This document shows positions 24,610 to 33,664 of a stretch of 64,000 nt of DNA, one piece after another; positions within the stretch are counted from its first letter, which is position 1; each line of letters begins with the position of its first letter. Source of the stretch: Pseudomonadota bacterium (lineage in GTDB: Bacteria; Pseudomonadota; Gammaproteobacteria; Burkholderiales; Burkholderiaceae_C); assembly GCA_030538085.1 (NCBI GenBank), contig JAUNUR010000004.1:1-64000 (forward strand). Direction: 5' to 3'. The notes below the pieces were generated by a model that searched no databases, was not told the DNA's origin, and worked only from the letters and a program-made list of their open reading frames with translations. Position numbers and translations under genes: made by a program.

Positions 24610-26196
24610 TCACTTGATACTTGTCCAGATCGCCATCGGCCGGTCATCCGCGCGGTGCACCGTGGTCACGCCCTTGCGCATGGCCCAGGGGCGAATCTGG
24701 TCGTGCAGTGGCAGATAGTTGTAGTCGTCCTTCACGGTTTTCAGCACTTCGTGGATCATGCCGTTGCGCTTGCCGGCATCCATCTCGGTCTTGATCTGCT
24801 GCACCAGGCCGTCGATCTGCGGGTTGCTCATGCGGCCGCAGTTGAAGTTGCCGGCCGCGCCGCCCTTGGGGTCGACGCTGCTGATGAGCGAGTCGATGGA
24901 GTACAGCGCGTCCATGGTGGCCACGCCCCAGCCCAGCATGTAGGCGCTGACTTCGTGACGCTGGATCTTGGCCGAGTGGATGGCCATGGGGTTCGACTGC
25001 AGCTTGGTCTTGACGCCGATGCGCGACCACATGGCGGTGACGGCCTGGCAGATGGCCTCGTCGTTCAGGTAACGGTCGTTGGGGCAGTCCAGCGTCAGCT
25101 CGAAGCCGTTCGGGTAGCCCGCGTCGGCCAGCAGCTTCTTGGCGGCGTTGACGTCGTACTTGGCGGCGCGCGTGCCCAGATCCTTGGTCCAGCCGTTGAC
25201 CATCGGCGCGATCATGGTGCCGGTGGGCTTGCCCAGGCCGCGCATCACGTTGCGCTCGATGGCGGCGATGTCCACGGCCTGGTACAGCGCCTGGCGCACG
25301 CGCTTGTCTTTCAGCGGGTTCTTGCCCTTGACGTTGGAGCCCAGCAGCTCGTCGCGGTGCTGGTCGAAGCCGAGGAAGATGGTGCGGTTCTCGGCGCCTT
25401 CGATGATCTTGATATTGGCGTCGCGCTTGATGCGCTCCAGATCCTGCACGGGCGGGTCGACCACCAGATCAACCTGGCCGGAAATGAGCGCCGCCGAGCG
25501 CGTGGCCGCGGCCTTGATGGGCGTGAACACGATGTTGTCAACGTTGCCCCTGGGCTTGTCCCACCAGTCGGGGTTCTTCTTCAGCGTGGTGCGGGTGTCG
25601 GGCTGCCAGGCTTCGAGAATGAAGGGACCGGTGCCGTTGGCGTTGCGGGCGGCGAAATTTTCCTCCTTGGCCTTGTAGTCCTGCGCCTTGGTGGCATTGT
25701 TCTTCTCGGCCCAGGTCTTGTTCATGATGCGGGCGTCGGTGAGCTCGCGAATGACCACCGGGCTGGGGCCCTTGAGAAACACGTCCACCGTGTGGTCGTC
25801 CACTTTCTTCACTTCCTGCACGCTCTGCACGTAGGCCGTCATGTTGGAAGGCGGCGTCATGGCGCGGGTGAGCGAGAACACCACGTCGTCGGCGGTGAAG
25901 GGCGATCCGTCATGGAATTTGACGCCCTTGCGCAACTCGAAACGGATCTGCGTGGGTGTCACGTTGGTCCACTTGGTGGCCAGCGACGGCTCGACCTCGT
26001 ACTTCTCGTTGTAGCGCACCAGCGATTCGTAGACCATCTGCTGGTAAGCCAGCGTGGTCTGGTGGTTCTGGCCGTGCGGATCGAAGGTAAGGATGTCGTT
26101 GGCCCCGGCGATGCGCAGCGTGGCGGCGTGCGCCGCACCGGTCAGCGCCAAGGCTGCCAGCGCGATCGCGCCGCGGACAAAAGTGGAACGTGCCAT
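24610..26196 (-). CDS. Peptide/nickel-type ABC transporter substrate-binding protein (SBP family 5)
   Basis: 528 residues with an N-terminal signal peptide (cleavage near TGAAHA-A, residue about 24). Family 5 (DppA/OppA) hallmarks: ILTFDPHGQNHQTTLAYQQMVYESLVRY near the start, RFELRKGVKFHDGSPFTADDVVFSLTR, and the long lobe II with RQALYQAVDIAAI. Such receptors bind peptides, nickel, glutathione or opines. No dpp/opp permease or ATPase genes lie nearby, so it is an orphan receptor. MITE copy B lies 75 bp upstream of its start, in the promoter region. Confidence 0.92.
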   Translation of the reverse strand: MARSTFVRGAIALAALALTGAAHAATLRIAGANDILTFDPHGQNHQTTLAYQQMVYESLVRYNEKYEVEPSLATKWTNVTPTQIRFELRKGVKFHDGSPFTADDVVFSLTRAMTPPSNMTAYVQSVQEVKKVDDHTVDVFLKGPSPVVIRELTDARIMNKTWAEKNNATKAQDYKAKEENFAARNANGTGPFILEAWQPDTRTTLKKNPDWWDKPRGNVDNIVFTPIKAAATRSAALISGQVDLVVDPPVQDLERIKRDANIKIIEGAENRTIFLGFDQHRDELLGSNVKGKNPLKDKRVRQALYQAVDIAAIERNVMRGLGKPTGTMIAPMVNGWTKDLGTRAAKYDVNAAKKLLADAGYPNGFELTLDCPNDRYLNDEAICQAVTAMWSRIGVKTKLQSNPMAIHSAKIQRHEVSAYMLGWGVATMDALYSIDSLISSVDPKGGAAGNFNCGRMSNPQIDGLVQQIKTEMDAGKRNGMIHEVLKTVKDDYNYLPLHDQIRPWAMRKGVTTVHRADDRPMAIWTSIK

Positions 26197-26270
26197 CGGT
26201 TAACCCTTTTTCAAAGTTGAAAGGGCCGATGCTACCGGCTTCGGCGCTGACGCTGTCACGGTGTTTTCAC

Positions 26271-26504
26271 CCTAGAAACGGCAGTTGGATGCGCCCGAGC
26301 GTGCTGTGATGGGCGTGCCAGGCAAGACGCGAGGACGCGGCAGGCTCGTGCCTGCAAGGACGAGCAACGCCGCATGGCATGCCCAGCGCGGTGCGATCGG
26401 GTGCATATCACGCTCACCCAACAGATGAACGTGATCGAAGCTGTGAAAGTCAGTGCTCATGCCAGTTGTCCAAGGATGGCGAGCGGTCAACTGCCGTTTC
26501 TAGG
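26271..26504 (-). mobile_element. MITE-like element, full copy B (inverted relative to copy A)
   Basis: 234 bp, exactly the length of copy A, with the same perfect 17-bp terminal inverted repeats (26271-26287 and 26488-26504). Flanking bases TTCAC (26266-26270) and TTTAC (26505-26509) are a likely 5-bp target-site duplication with one mismatch. The element occupies most of the 421-bp gap between the peptide-binding protein and the EamA gene. It contains the same 62-codon frame as copy A. Confidence 0.9.
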
Positions 26505-26617
26505 TTTACCGCACCCGCGCGGCGACAACGCATTCGAATTTGATAGAACTATCTGCACTTTCGGACAGGTGCCAGTAGCCTATTGAACTTGTAATTCTTG
26601 AGCCGGACTGGGCGTCC

Positions 26618-27529
26618 TCAAACCCGCGGCTTGCCCGGCACGCGCCGGTTCACCAGCACGATGCCCGCGGCCACCAGCGCCAGTGCCAGCAGCAGTGACG
26701 GCGTGACCGGCTCGCGCAACCACAGCGCGCCCGCCAGCAGCGCGAACAACGGCGTGAGGAACACGAAGGCCGAGATGCGCGTGGCCGGGTAGTGCGCCAG
26801 CAGCCACATCCACGCCAGGTAGCTGGCGAAGGCGCCCACCACCGTCTGCGCCGTCACCGACATGGTGGCAAAGGCGCTCCATTGCCAGTTCCATGCCTCG
26901 CCCAGTGCCGCTGACAGCAGTGGCAGCGTGACGGCGCTCACGCCCACCTGATAGAAAAGCATCTTCGACGGAGCCGCGCGCACCAGGGCGGTGGAGCGGA
27001 TCACCACCGTGGTCAATCCCCACAGCGCGCCAGCGACCAGCCCCATCAGGTCGCCGCGCCAGGTCAGGCCACCGCCACCGGCGCCAAAGCCCTCGCGCAG
27101 CGCGAACACCACCGCCGCGAAGGCGCAGGCCAGGCCGATCCACTGGATGCGGCGCAGCCGCTCGGCCGGCACGAACAGCGGCAGCACCAGTGCCACCCAG
27201 AACGGCGAGGTGTACAGAAACACCGTCAGCCGCGAGGCCGTGGTGTGCTGCAGCCCCAGGTTGATGACCGCGAACTCGGCCGCGAACAGCACCCCCGCCA
27301 GCAGGCCCGGCCACAGCGTGCCGTCGCGTTCGAACAGCGGCACGCCACGCCACGCGCACCACAGCCACAGCAGTACCGTGGCACCGACAAAACGCACCGC
27401 TGCCTGGAACACGGGCGCCAGCTCGGGCAGCGTGGCCTTCACCAGCACCTGCTGTACGCCCCAGAACAGGCAGCAGGCCAGCAGAATGCCGGCGGCGCGG
27501 CCGTCGAGGTGGTCGCGGCGGTCAGTCAC
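26618..27529 (-). CDS. EamA (DMT) family transporter
   Basis: 303 residues with ten membrane spans in two EamA repeats: the first opens ILLACCLFWGVQQVLVKA, the second GLVAGALWGLTTVVIRSTALV. These proteins export amino acids or other metabolites in the drug/metabolite transporter superfamily. The stop side ends VAAGIVLVNRRVPG, as usual. It overlaps the upstream flavin reductase gene by four bases (ATGA), so the two are cotranscribed, but no common substrate is evident. Confidence 0.88.
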   Translation of the reverse strand: MTDRRDHLDGRAAGILLACCLFWGVQQVLVKATLPELAPVFQAAVRFVGATVLLWLWCAWRGVPLFERDGTLWPGLLAGVLFAAEFAVINLGLQHTTASRLTVFLYTSPFWVALVLPLFVPAERLRRIQWIGLACAFAAVVFALREGFGAGGGGLTWRGDLMGLVAGALWGLTTVVIRSTALVRAAPSKMLFYQVGVSAVTLPLLSAALGEAWNWQWSAFATMSVTAQTVVGAFASYLAWMWLLAHYPATRISAFVFLTPLFALLAGALWLREPVTPSLLLALALVAAGIVLVNRRVPGKPRV

Positions 27530-28035
27530 AACGGGTGTTCGGTATAGAAGCGCCCGCCATGAAACAGCAGTGGCGCCGCGCCTGGCTGGTGACCGCAGAG
27601 CTCCACCTGACCGACGAAGATGACGTGGTCACCCTCCTCGTAGCGGCTGCGGTTGAAGCATTCGAAATGCGCCACGGCGCCGTCGATCAGCGGCGCGCCG
27701 GTGGCGCCCGGGTGCCAGGCGGTGCCGGCCCAGCGGTCGCCCACCGGGGTGGCGAAGCGCAACGCCAGCGCCTGCTGATCTGCCGCCAGCACGTTGATGG
27801 CGTAGTGCGTGCCGGTGCGAAACGCTTCCAACGACGTCGAGCGCTGGCTCAGGCTCCACAGCACCAGCGGCGGATCAAGCGACACCGAGTTGAACGAGTT
27901 GGCCGTCAACCCCACCAGCTCACCCGCCGCCGTGCGCGCCGTGACCACGGTGACGCCGGTGGCGAACATGCCCAGCGCGGAGCGGAATTCCAGCGCGGAA
28001 AAGGCGGGGACGGTGGCGGGACGCGGCGGGTTCAT
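27526..28035 (-). CDS. Flavin reductase (FMN-binding) family protein
   Basis: 169 residues. The flavin reductase fold is marked by FRSALGMFATGVTVVTARTA near the start, GLTANSFNSVSLDPPLVLWSL in the FMN-binding region, THYAINVLAADQQALALRFA and HVIFVGQVELC. Members supply reduced FMN to two-component monooxygenases or use NAD(P)H directly. I use the ATG at 28035, which begins the family N-terminus; longer starts add a low-complexity basic segment. Coupled to the EamA gene downstream. No partner monooxygenase is adjacent. Confidence 0.87.
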   Translation of the reverse strand: MNPPRPATVPAFSALEFRSALGMFATGVTVVTARTAAGELVGLTANSFNSVSLDPPLVLWSLSQRSTSLEAFRTGTHYAINVLAADQQALALRFATPVGDRWAGTAWHPGATGAPLIDGAVAHFECFNRSRYEEGDHVIFVGQVELCGHQPGAAPLLFHGGRFYTEHPL

Positions 28036-28273
28036 TGATGGGCGGATACGGCAACAGGCCATGATAGCCAGGGCAGCCTTGCCGCGCTGGCGAAGGCGTT
28101 GCGCCGACCACCTGCATGACCAAGGCATGTCATGCCGAGGCAGCTACTCTATCAATAGCTGCTCACGAAGAATTGGCGCTGGCTTGGGCTATTGGCTGCG
28201 AAATTCGCCTTGCAGAAACCCGATCCGGGGCAATCGCTTACCGCGATGAATTTGAGGACAGCCTCTGAGCGAA

Positions 28274-28696
28274 TCAACGCACCAGCAACACGGGCGTCTG
28301 GCAGTTGGCCAGCACGCGCGTGGCCACCGAGCCCATCACCAGGCTGCCCAGCGCGCCGTGGCCGCGCGAGCCCATGATGACCATGTCGTACTTGCCGCTC
28401 TCGGCTGTCTTGGCGATGGTTTCGCCGGCGTTGCCAACCTTGGACGTGCTCTTGACCTTCAGGTCATGCCGGCCGAGGAACTTGGTCACCGGCTCCAGCA
28501 CCTTGGCGGCCTCTTCGGCGTAGTACTGGTCCACCACCTCCTTGCCCACGGCGGCGCGGGCCCGCGGCGGCAGCGCGCTCTGCACCGTGAGGGCGGTGAA
28601 TTCGTTGTCGCCCGAAAAGATTTCCATGTGCGTGGTCACGTAGGCCAGCATTTTCTTGGTGTACGAACTGCCATCGACGGCCAGAAGAATTTTCAT
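28274..28696 (-). CDS. Universal stress protein, UspA family
   Basis: 140 residues, single Usp domain. Starts MKILLAVDGSSYTKKML, and the C-terminal nucleotide loop GSRGHGALGSLVMGSVATRVL fits the ATP-binding pattern G-x2-G-x9-G-S. Usp proteins aid survival under growth arrest and stress. It follows the metallophosphoesterase gene with a 4-bp overlap. The 238-bp gap on its 3' side (28036-28273) holds no recognisable feature. Confidence 0.92.
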   Translation of the reverse strand: MKILLAVDGSSYTKKMLAYVTTHMEIFSGDNEFTALTVQSALPPRARAAVGKEVVDQYYAEEAAKVLEPVTKFLGRHDLKVKSTSKVGNAGETIAKTAESGKYDMVIMGSRGHGALGSLVMGSVATRVLANCQTPVLLVR

Positions 28697-29568
28697 GCGG
28701 TGTCTCCTTGGGAAGAGTGGGCGGGTGCTTGAAGTCTAAGGCCAGATGCGGGCGTGACCGCGATGGTGAACGCCGGCACGAAGGCCGCCTGCTCGCCCTT
28801 GCCGGCATAGCCCAGCGGGTTGGTCACCACGCGGCAGCGGCCGCTGTCGTCGCGGTAGTCCAGCGGGCAGTGCAGGTGCCCATGCAGCCACAGGTCGGCC
28901 AGCGGCAGCAAGTCGTCCAGCGCATTGCAAAAACCCGCCGTGCCCGCCCGCAGGCCATAGCGCGGATCAGCGCTGCGCAGGCTGGGCGCGAAATGGGTAA
29001 CCACCACCGTGGGGCCGTCGAACGGCACGGCCAGCGCGGCGCGCAGCCAGGCTTGGCACACCAGTGCGTGTTCGCGAATCTGCTCGGCCAGGAATGGCTC
29101 GCCGCCGCGCGTGGCGGCGGCGAAGCGCAGGTAATGATCGGCGGCACGAAAGGCCTTGTGCCGCGCCTGCAACTGGTCGGCCAGGCTGGCCGTGGGGCCG
29201 CGCGGCCTCAGCGCGTCGAAATCGGTCCACAGCGTGGTGCCGACAAAGCGCACGCCGTGCAGCACGTGCGTTTTGCGCTCCAGCCAGATCAGACCCAGCC
29301 GCTCGCACGTGGCCCGCAAGCGCGCGTGCGTGGCGTCGAAGTCCATACCGTCGTATTCATGATTGCCCGGCACCACGATCACCGGCACCGGCCAGCCGGC
29401 AAAGCGCCCCAGCCCGAAGTCCTCGTCGCCCAGCACTGGCAACGCCGAGCCACGCTGGTACGAACCGATGTCGCCCGCCAGCACCAGCACGTCGGCGCCT
29501 GGCGCGGGCTGGGGCTGGAAGGCGGTGTTCTCTTCGAGATGCAGGTCGGACAGAAGCTGAATGTGCAT
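28693..29568 (-). CDS. Calcineurin-like metallophosphoesterase
   Basis: 291 residues with all five motifs in order: SDLHLE at the start, LAGDIGS, GNHEYDG, VTHFAPS and GHLHCPLDY, giving a complete two-metal site. This class includes cyclic-nucleotide phosphodiesterases, nucleotidases and protein phosphatases; the substrate is not evident. The start MHIQLLSDLHL at 29568 is set by the family. It overlaps the uspA gene, so the two form an operon. Confidence 0.88.
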   Translation of the reverse strand: MHIQLLSDLHLEENTAFQPQPAPGADVLVLAGDIGSYQRGSALPVLGDEDFGLGRFAGWPVPVIVVPGNHEYDGMDFDATHARLRATCERLGLIWLERKTHVLHGVRFVGTTLWTDFDALRPRGPTASLADQLQARHKAFRAADHYLRFAAATRGGEPFLAEQIREHALVCQAWLRAALAVPFDGPTVVVTHFAPSLRSADPRYGLRAGTAGFCNALDDLLPLADLWLHGHLHCPLDYRDDSGRCRVVTNPLGYAGKGEQAAFVPAFTIAVTPASGLRLQAPAHSSQGDTA

Positions 29569-29613
29569 GGGCGGGGCAAAGTGTCGCACGCGTGAACCGT
29601 CGTGGCGGCGCAC

Positions 29614-29639
29614 AAAAAAGCCCCGCGCGCGGCGGGGCT
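29614..29639 (-). terminator. Intrinsic terminator of pckG
   Basis: On the minus strand AGCCCCGC, 5-nt loop, GCGGGGCT followed by a T run (AAAAAA on the plus strand). It lies 27 bp after the pckG stop. Confidence 0.88.
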
Positions 29640-29665
29640 GAGCTGGAGGATAAAGCGCGTCAGGC

Positions 29666-31540
29666 TCAGGCGGCGCTCAGGCGCTCTTCCATCGCCTTCC
29701 TGGTGTCGGTCATCTGCTTGGGCAGACCATGGGCCAGTTTGTTGAACAGCTCATCGTGCAGACCAAACTCTTCCTGCCAGGCGTTCTTGTCGATGCTGGT
29801 GACGCTGGCGAACTGCTCGGGGCTGAAGGCCAGGCCGTTCCAGTTGATCTCGGCGTACTGCGGCGCCACGCCGAACATGGTCTGCTGGCCGGCGGCGCGG
29901 TTTTCGGCGCGGTCGATGATCCACTTGAGCACGCGCATGTTCTCGCCGTAGCCGGGCCACACGAACTTGCCGTCGGCGCCTTTGCGGAACCAGTTGACGC
30001 AGTAGATGGCGGGCAGCTTGGCACCCTGCGCCTTGAGCTGTTCGCCCATCTTCAACCAGTGGCCGAAGTAGTCGGCCATGTTGTAGCCGCAGAAGGGCAG
30101 CATGGCGAACGGGTCGCGGCGCACCACGCCCTGCGCGCCGAAGGCGGCGGCGGTGGTTTCGCTACCCATGGTGGCGGCCATGTACACGCCCTCGGTCCAG
30201 TCGCGCGCCTCGGTGACCAGCGGCACCGTGGTGCTGCGGCGGCCGCCGAAGATGAAGGCGTCGATGGGCACGCCGGCGGGGTCGTCCCAGGCGCTGTCGA
30301 GCGCGGGGTTGTTGGTGGCGGCCACCGTGAAGCGCGCGTTGGGATGCGCGGCCTTGCGACCGGCCTTGCCGTCCTCGGGCGTCCAGTCCTGGCCCCGCCA
30401 GTCGATCAGGTGGGCGGGTATCTGGTTGCCCTGGTCTTTTTCCATGCCTTCCCACCACACGTCGCCATCGTCGGTGAGAGCAACGTTGGTGAAGATCACG
30501 TCCCTGTTCAGGCTCAGCATGCAGTTGGGGTTGGTCTGCATGTTGGTGCCCGGTGCCACGCCGAAGTAACCCGCCTCGGGGTTGATGGCGTACAGCTTGC
30601 CATCGCGCGGCTTGATCCAGGCGATGTCGTCGCCGATGGTGGTGACCTTCCAGCCCTCGAAGCCGGCGGGCGGCACCAGCATGGAGAAGTTGGTCTTGCC
30701 GCAGGCGCTGGGGAAGGCGGCGGCCACGTGGTACTTCTGGCCCTCGGGGTTGGTCACGCCCAGGATCAGCATGTGCTCGGCCAGCCAGCCCTGATCCTGG
30801 CCCATCTTGGAGGCGATGCGCAGCGCAAAGCACTTCTTGCCCAGCAGCGCGTTGCCGCCGTAGCCCGAGCCATAGCTCCAGATCTCGCGCGTCTCGGGGT
30901 AGTGGACGATGTACTTGACGTCGGGGTTGCAGGGCCAGGTGGTCTGGTCTTTCTCGCCTTCGGCCAGCGGGGCGCCGACGGTGTGCACGCAGGGCACGAA
31001 GTCGCCGTTCTCGCCCAGTACCTCGATGGCGCCCTTGCCCATGCGGGTCATCAGCTTCATGTTGACGGCCACGTAGGCGCTGTCGGACAACTCGATGCCA
31101 ATGTGCGCGATGGGGCTGCCCAGCGGACCCATGCTGAACGGAATGACGTACATGGTACGGCCGCGCATGCAGCCGTCGAACAGCGGCTGCAACTTGGCGC
31201 GCATCTCGGCCGGCGGCGTCCAGTTGTTGGTGGGGCCGGCGTCTTCTTGGCGTTCGCTGCAGATGAAGGTGCGGTCTTCCACGCGCGCCACATCGGACGG
31301 GTCGGAACAGGCGAGAAACGAGCCAGGACGCTTGGCTGGATTGAGCTTCTTGAAGGTGCCAGCATCCACCAGCTGCTGGCACAGGCGGTCGTATTCGGCC
31401 TGGCTGCCGTCGCACCACACCACGCTGTCGGGCTTGCACAGGGCGGCCATGTCGCCCACCCAGGCGATCAGCTTGGCGTTCTTGACGTAATCGGGGACGT
31501 TGAGGTCCTTGACCATCCCGGGAGGCAGGGGTGCGTTCAT
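29666..31540 (-). CDS. pckG: Phosphoenolpyruvate carboxykinase (GTP)
   Basis: 624 residues, the usual length for the GTP-dependent enzyme; converts oxaloacetate to PEP at the start of gluconeogenesis. Seen: the P-loop [25 protein letters not shown], the [18 protein letters not shown] substrate loop and [12 protein letters not shown]. The ATG at 31540 has AGGAG nine bases upstream and starts the typical N-terminus; longer starts add unrelated sequence. A perfect 14-bp hairpin lies 26-57 bp upstream of the start. Confidence 0.97.
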   Translation of the reverse strand: MNAPLPPGMVKDLNVPDYVKNAKLIAWVGDMAALCKPDSVVWCDGSQAEYDRLCQQLVDAGTFKKLNPAKRPGSFLACSDPSDVARVEDRTFICSERQEDAGPTNNWTPPAEMRAKLQPLFDGCMRGRTMYVIPFSMGPLGSPIAHIGIELSDSAYVAVNMKLMTRMGKGAIEVLGENGDFVPCVHTVGAPLAEGEKDQTTWPCNPDVKYIVHYPETREIWSYGSGYGGNALLGKKCFALRIASKMGQDQGWLAEHMLILGVTNPEGQKYHVAAAFPSACGKTNFSMLVPPAGFEGWKVTTIGDDIAWIKPRDGKLYAINPEAGYFGVAPGTNMQTNPNCMLSLNRDVIFTNVALTDDGDVWWEGMEKDQGNQIPAHLIDWRGQDWTPEDGKAGRKAAHPNARFTVAATNNPALDSAWDDPAGVPIDAFIFGGRRSTTVPLVTEARDWTEGVYMAATMGSETTAAAFGAQGVVRRDPFAMLPFCGYNMADYFGHWLKMGEQLKAQGAKLPAIYCVNWFRKGADGKFVWPGYGENMRVLKWIIDRAENRAAGQQTMFGVAPQYAEINWNGLAFSPEQFASVTSIDKNAWQEEFGLHDELFNKLAHGLPKQMTDTRKAMEERLSAA

Positions 31541-31565
31541 CGAAAAGCTCCTATGTTGAAAATCG

Positions 31566-31597
31566 CGTTTTCCCAAGGCTGGCGCCTTGGGAAAACG
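31566..31597. promoter_or_regulatory. Perfect 14-bp dyad upstream of pckG
   Basis: CGTTTTCCCAAGGC (31566-31579), 4-nt loop TGGC, GCCTTGGGAAAACG (31584-31597). In the pckG leader it would form a very stable hairpin just before the ribosome site; in DNA it could be an operator. No T run follows on the minus strand, so it is not a standard terminator. Confidence 0.6.
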
Positions 31598-31855
31598 GAC
31601 TTTTCGGGCAGATAGACGATTGAAGAAAGCCGGGCGGCGCCAGCCAGGCTGCGGCGCGCGCCCAGTGCAAGTGGATGACAATTCTATGAAACTCGACCAA
31701 CGCCGGGCTGACACGCATGGCAAAGCCGCACCCCGATGCTGGGGCGCATGCGATTACTCATGACTTGATGGCTGATGGTTGTGGCCCATGCTTGAGGCGT
31801 CTTCGACCGACGGGAGGGGCCTTTTGAACGTCAGGGGGCACACGCCCCAGGCAAC

Positions 31856-31892
31856 CCGCCCCGTCCGTCGCTCCACGCGCCGGACGGGGCGG
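31856..31892 (-). terminator. G/C hairpin after the MscS-like gene
   Basis: CCGCCCCGTCCG, 13-nt loop, CGGACGGGGCGG: a perfect 12-bp stem 13 bp beyond the stop of the channel-like gene. There is no T run, so Rho-independent termination is uncertain. The rest of 31541-31904 holds no gene. Confidence 0.5.
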
Positions 31893-31904
31893 ATTCCGTT
31901 CAGA

Positions 31905-33407
31905 TCAAGCGGCGCGGTCGTCGTCGGCAGGCTTGTCCGAGCAGTCATCGCACAGCTTGTCCGCCCAGCGCGATGCCAGCCGGCCAGCGGCGTCGCGCCC
32001 GCCCAGACCGAAGGCCAGCGCCACAGCCACCGCCACGGCACCCAGCGTCAGGCCGAAGGCCAGGTTGACGATGTCGTCGGCGATGCCCATGGCACGCAGA
32101 CCCATGGCCAGCACGATGCCCAGGATGGCAAGCCGTGCGATGCGCGCCATCATGGTGCCCCGCTCTTCGCCGCTGGCACGGGTGATGGCCTCGTAGGCCA
32201 CGTTGGCCAGCATGAAGCCGATGATCAGGATCACCGAGCCCAGCAGCACGTCGCCGGCGAATTCGATGAAGGTCATGATCATGTCGCTGAAGCGGTGAAA
32301 GCCCAGCTGATTGCCGGCCTCGACCACCGCGAACAGCATGGCGAACAGCAGCGCGATGCGGCCCACCAGCACCGACGGCGGGATGCTGCCGGCGAAGGCG
32401 TGCTGCATGTTCAGCTTGGCCGGCAGCGTGTCGAAGCCGACGTTCGCCAGCAAGCTGGCCAGCAGGCGGGTGGCGAACGAGGCCACCAGCCACGTGATCA
32501 GCAAGATCAGCCCGGCGGCGATGATGCGCGGCACGGCATCCAGCAGCATGGCCAGCATCTCGGTGGCGGGGCCGGAAATGGCCTCGATACGCAGCGCGTC
32601 CAGAGCGGCGATCAGCGCGGGCACGAACACCACGATGAACACCAGCAGACCAGCCAGGCTCGACAGCTGCACCGTCTGGGCCAGCCCGGCCTTGTCACCC
32701 ACCTGATCGGCGCCGGCCGAGCGCAGCAGATTAGTGACCAGGTTGCGCAGCACGGTGGCCAGAATCCAGCCCACGCCGCCGATCACCAGCGCCGCGACGA
32801 TGTTCGGCAGGATGTCCACCGCCTTGGCGGTCATGTCCTGCAGCGGCGACAGCAGGCCGTCCATCCGCAGCGTGCCCAGGATGGCGGGCACGAACAGCAG
32901 GATCACCAGCCAGAACAGCGCGTTGGACAGGCTGTCGCTGATGGGCGAGATGTTGGCGTGCTCGGACAGCTTCTCGTCCAGCGTGGTGCGGTCGAGCAGC
33001 TTCTGCGTGATGCCGCGCACCAGCGTGGCCACCAGCCACGCCAGCAGCGCCAGCAGCAGCGCGCCCAGCAGGCGCGGCGCGTACTCGAACAGTTGCGTGG
33101 TCAGCGCGGCGAACGAGCCGGACACCATCGACAGGTTGAGCGCGTTGAACACCGCCGCCAGGGTGAGCAGGATGACCACCCAGAACAGCACCAGCGCCAC
33201 CACGCCCTCAATGTCCACCGGCTTGCCCGTGGTGCCCGAGAAGCGCTGATTCAGTTGCAAGGCTCCCAGCCCCTTTCGCGCGCCCGCCTTGACCAGCGCG
33301 GCCACGAACCAGCCAATGATGAAGATCGCCAGTGCACCGAGCACCTGCGGGATGTGGACACCCATCGCGCTTTGCAGCGAGTCCCACATCGTGTTCCAGT
33401 TGTTCAT
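31905..33407 (-). CDS. Mechanosensitive-channel-like membrane protein with repeated TM helices
   Basis: About 500 residues with many hydrophobic segments and a repeated pattern: a glycine-rich helix of type ALAIFIIGWFVAALVKAGARKGL, seen again as LLLALLAWLVATLVRGITQKLL, ALVIGGVGWILATVLRNLV and LILLITWLVASFATRLLA. This is the conserved TM helix repeat found in small mechanosensitive ion channel relatives. The C-terminus (LTLGAVAVAVALAFGLGGRDAAG) matches the pore-lining helix plus GLGxxD element of MscS-type channels, but no full MscS beta domain follows, and the tail is short and acidic. GAGGAG before the ATG at 33407 supports that start. Confidence 0.8.
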   Translation of the reverse strand: MNNWNTMWDSLQSAMGVHIPQVLGALAIFIIGWFVAALVKAGARKGLGALQLNQRFSGTTGKPVDIEGVVALVLFWVVILLTLAAVFNALNLSMVSGSFAALTTQLFEYAPRLLGALLLALLAWLVATLVRGITQKLLDRTTLDEKLSEHANISPISDSLSNALFWLVILLFVPAILGTLRMDGLLSPLQDMTAKAVDILPNIVAALVIGGVGWILATVLRNLVTNLLRSAGADQVGDKAGLAQTVQLSSLAGLLVFIVVFVPALIAALDALRIEAISGPATEMLAMLLDAVPRIIAAGLILLITWLVASFATRLLASLLANVGFDTLPAKLNMQHAFAGSIPPSVLVGRIALLFAMLFAVVEAGNQLGFHRFSDMIMTFIEFAGDVLLGSVILIIGFMLANVAYEAITRASGEERGTMMARIARLAILGIVLAMGLRAMGIADDIVNLAFGLTLGAVAVAVALAFGLGGRDAAGRLASRWADKLCDDCSDKPADDDRAA

Positions 33408-33664
33408 TCCGTCACTCCTCACATTTGGACAACTTTGATTACATGATGATCGCCCGGTAGCGCGGCAGCGTCAACCAAGCGCCATGTAGGACATGGCCGT
33501 ACAGGATACGCGGGCTTTGTGTCGGTAGTGCATCAAACCGCGCAATATTTACCCCCACGTGTCGCGTGGGGGAACCGAACATGGCGCCGCACTGTCTTCC
33601 ACCCCCGATGTGATTGCGTTAAGGTGCCTATTTGTGCTGGCGCTCAACCCAAGGGAGGCTGCAG

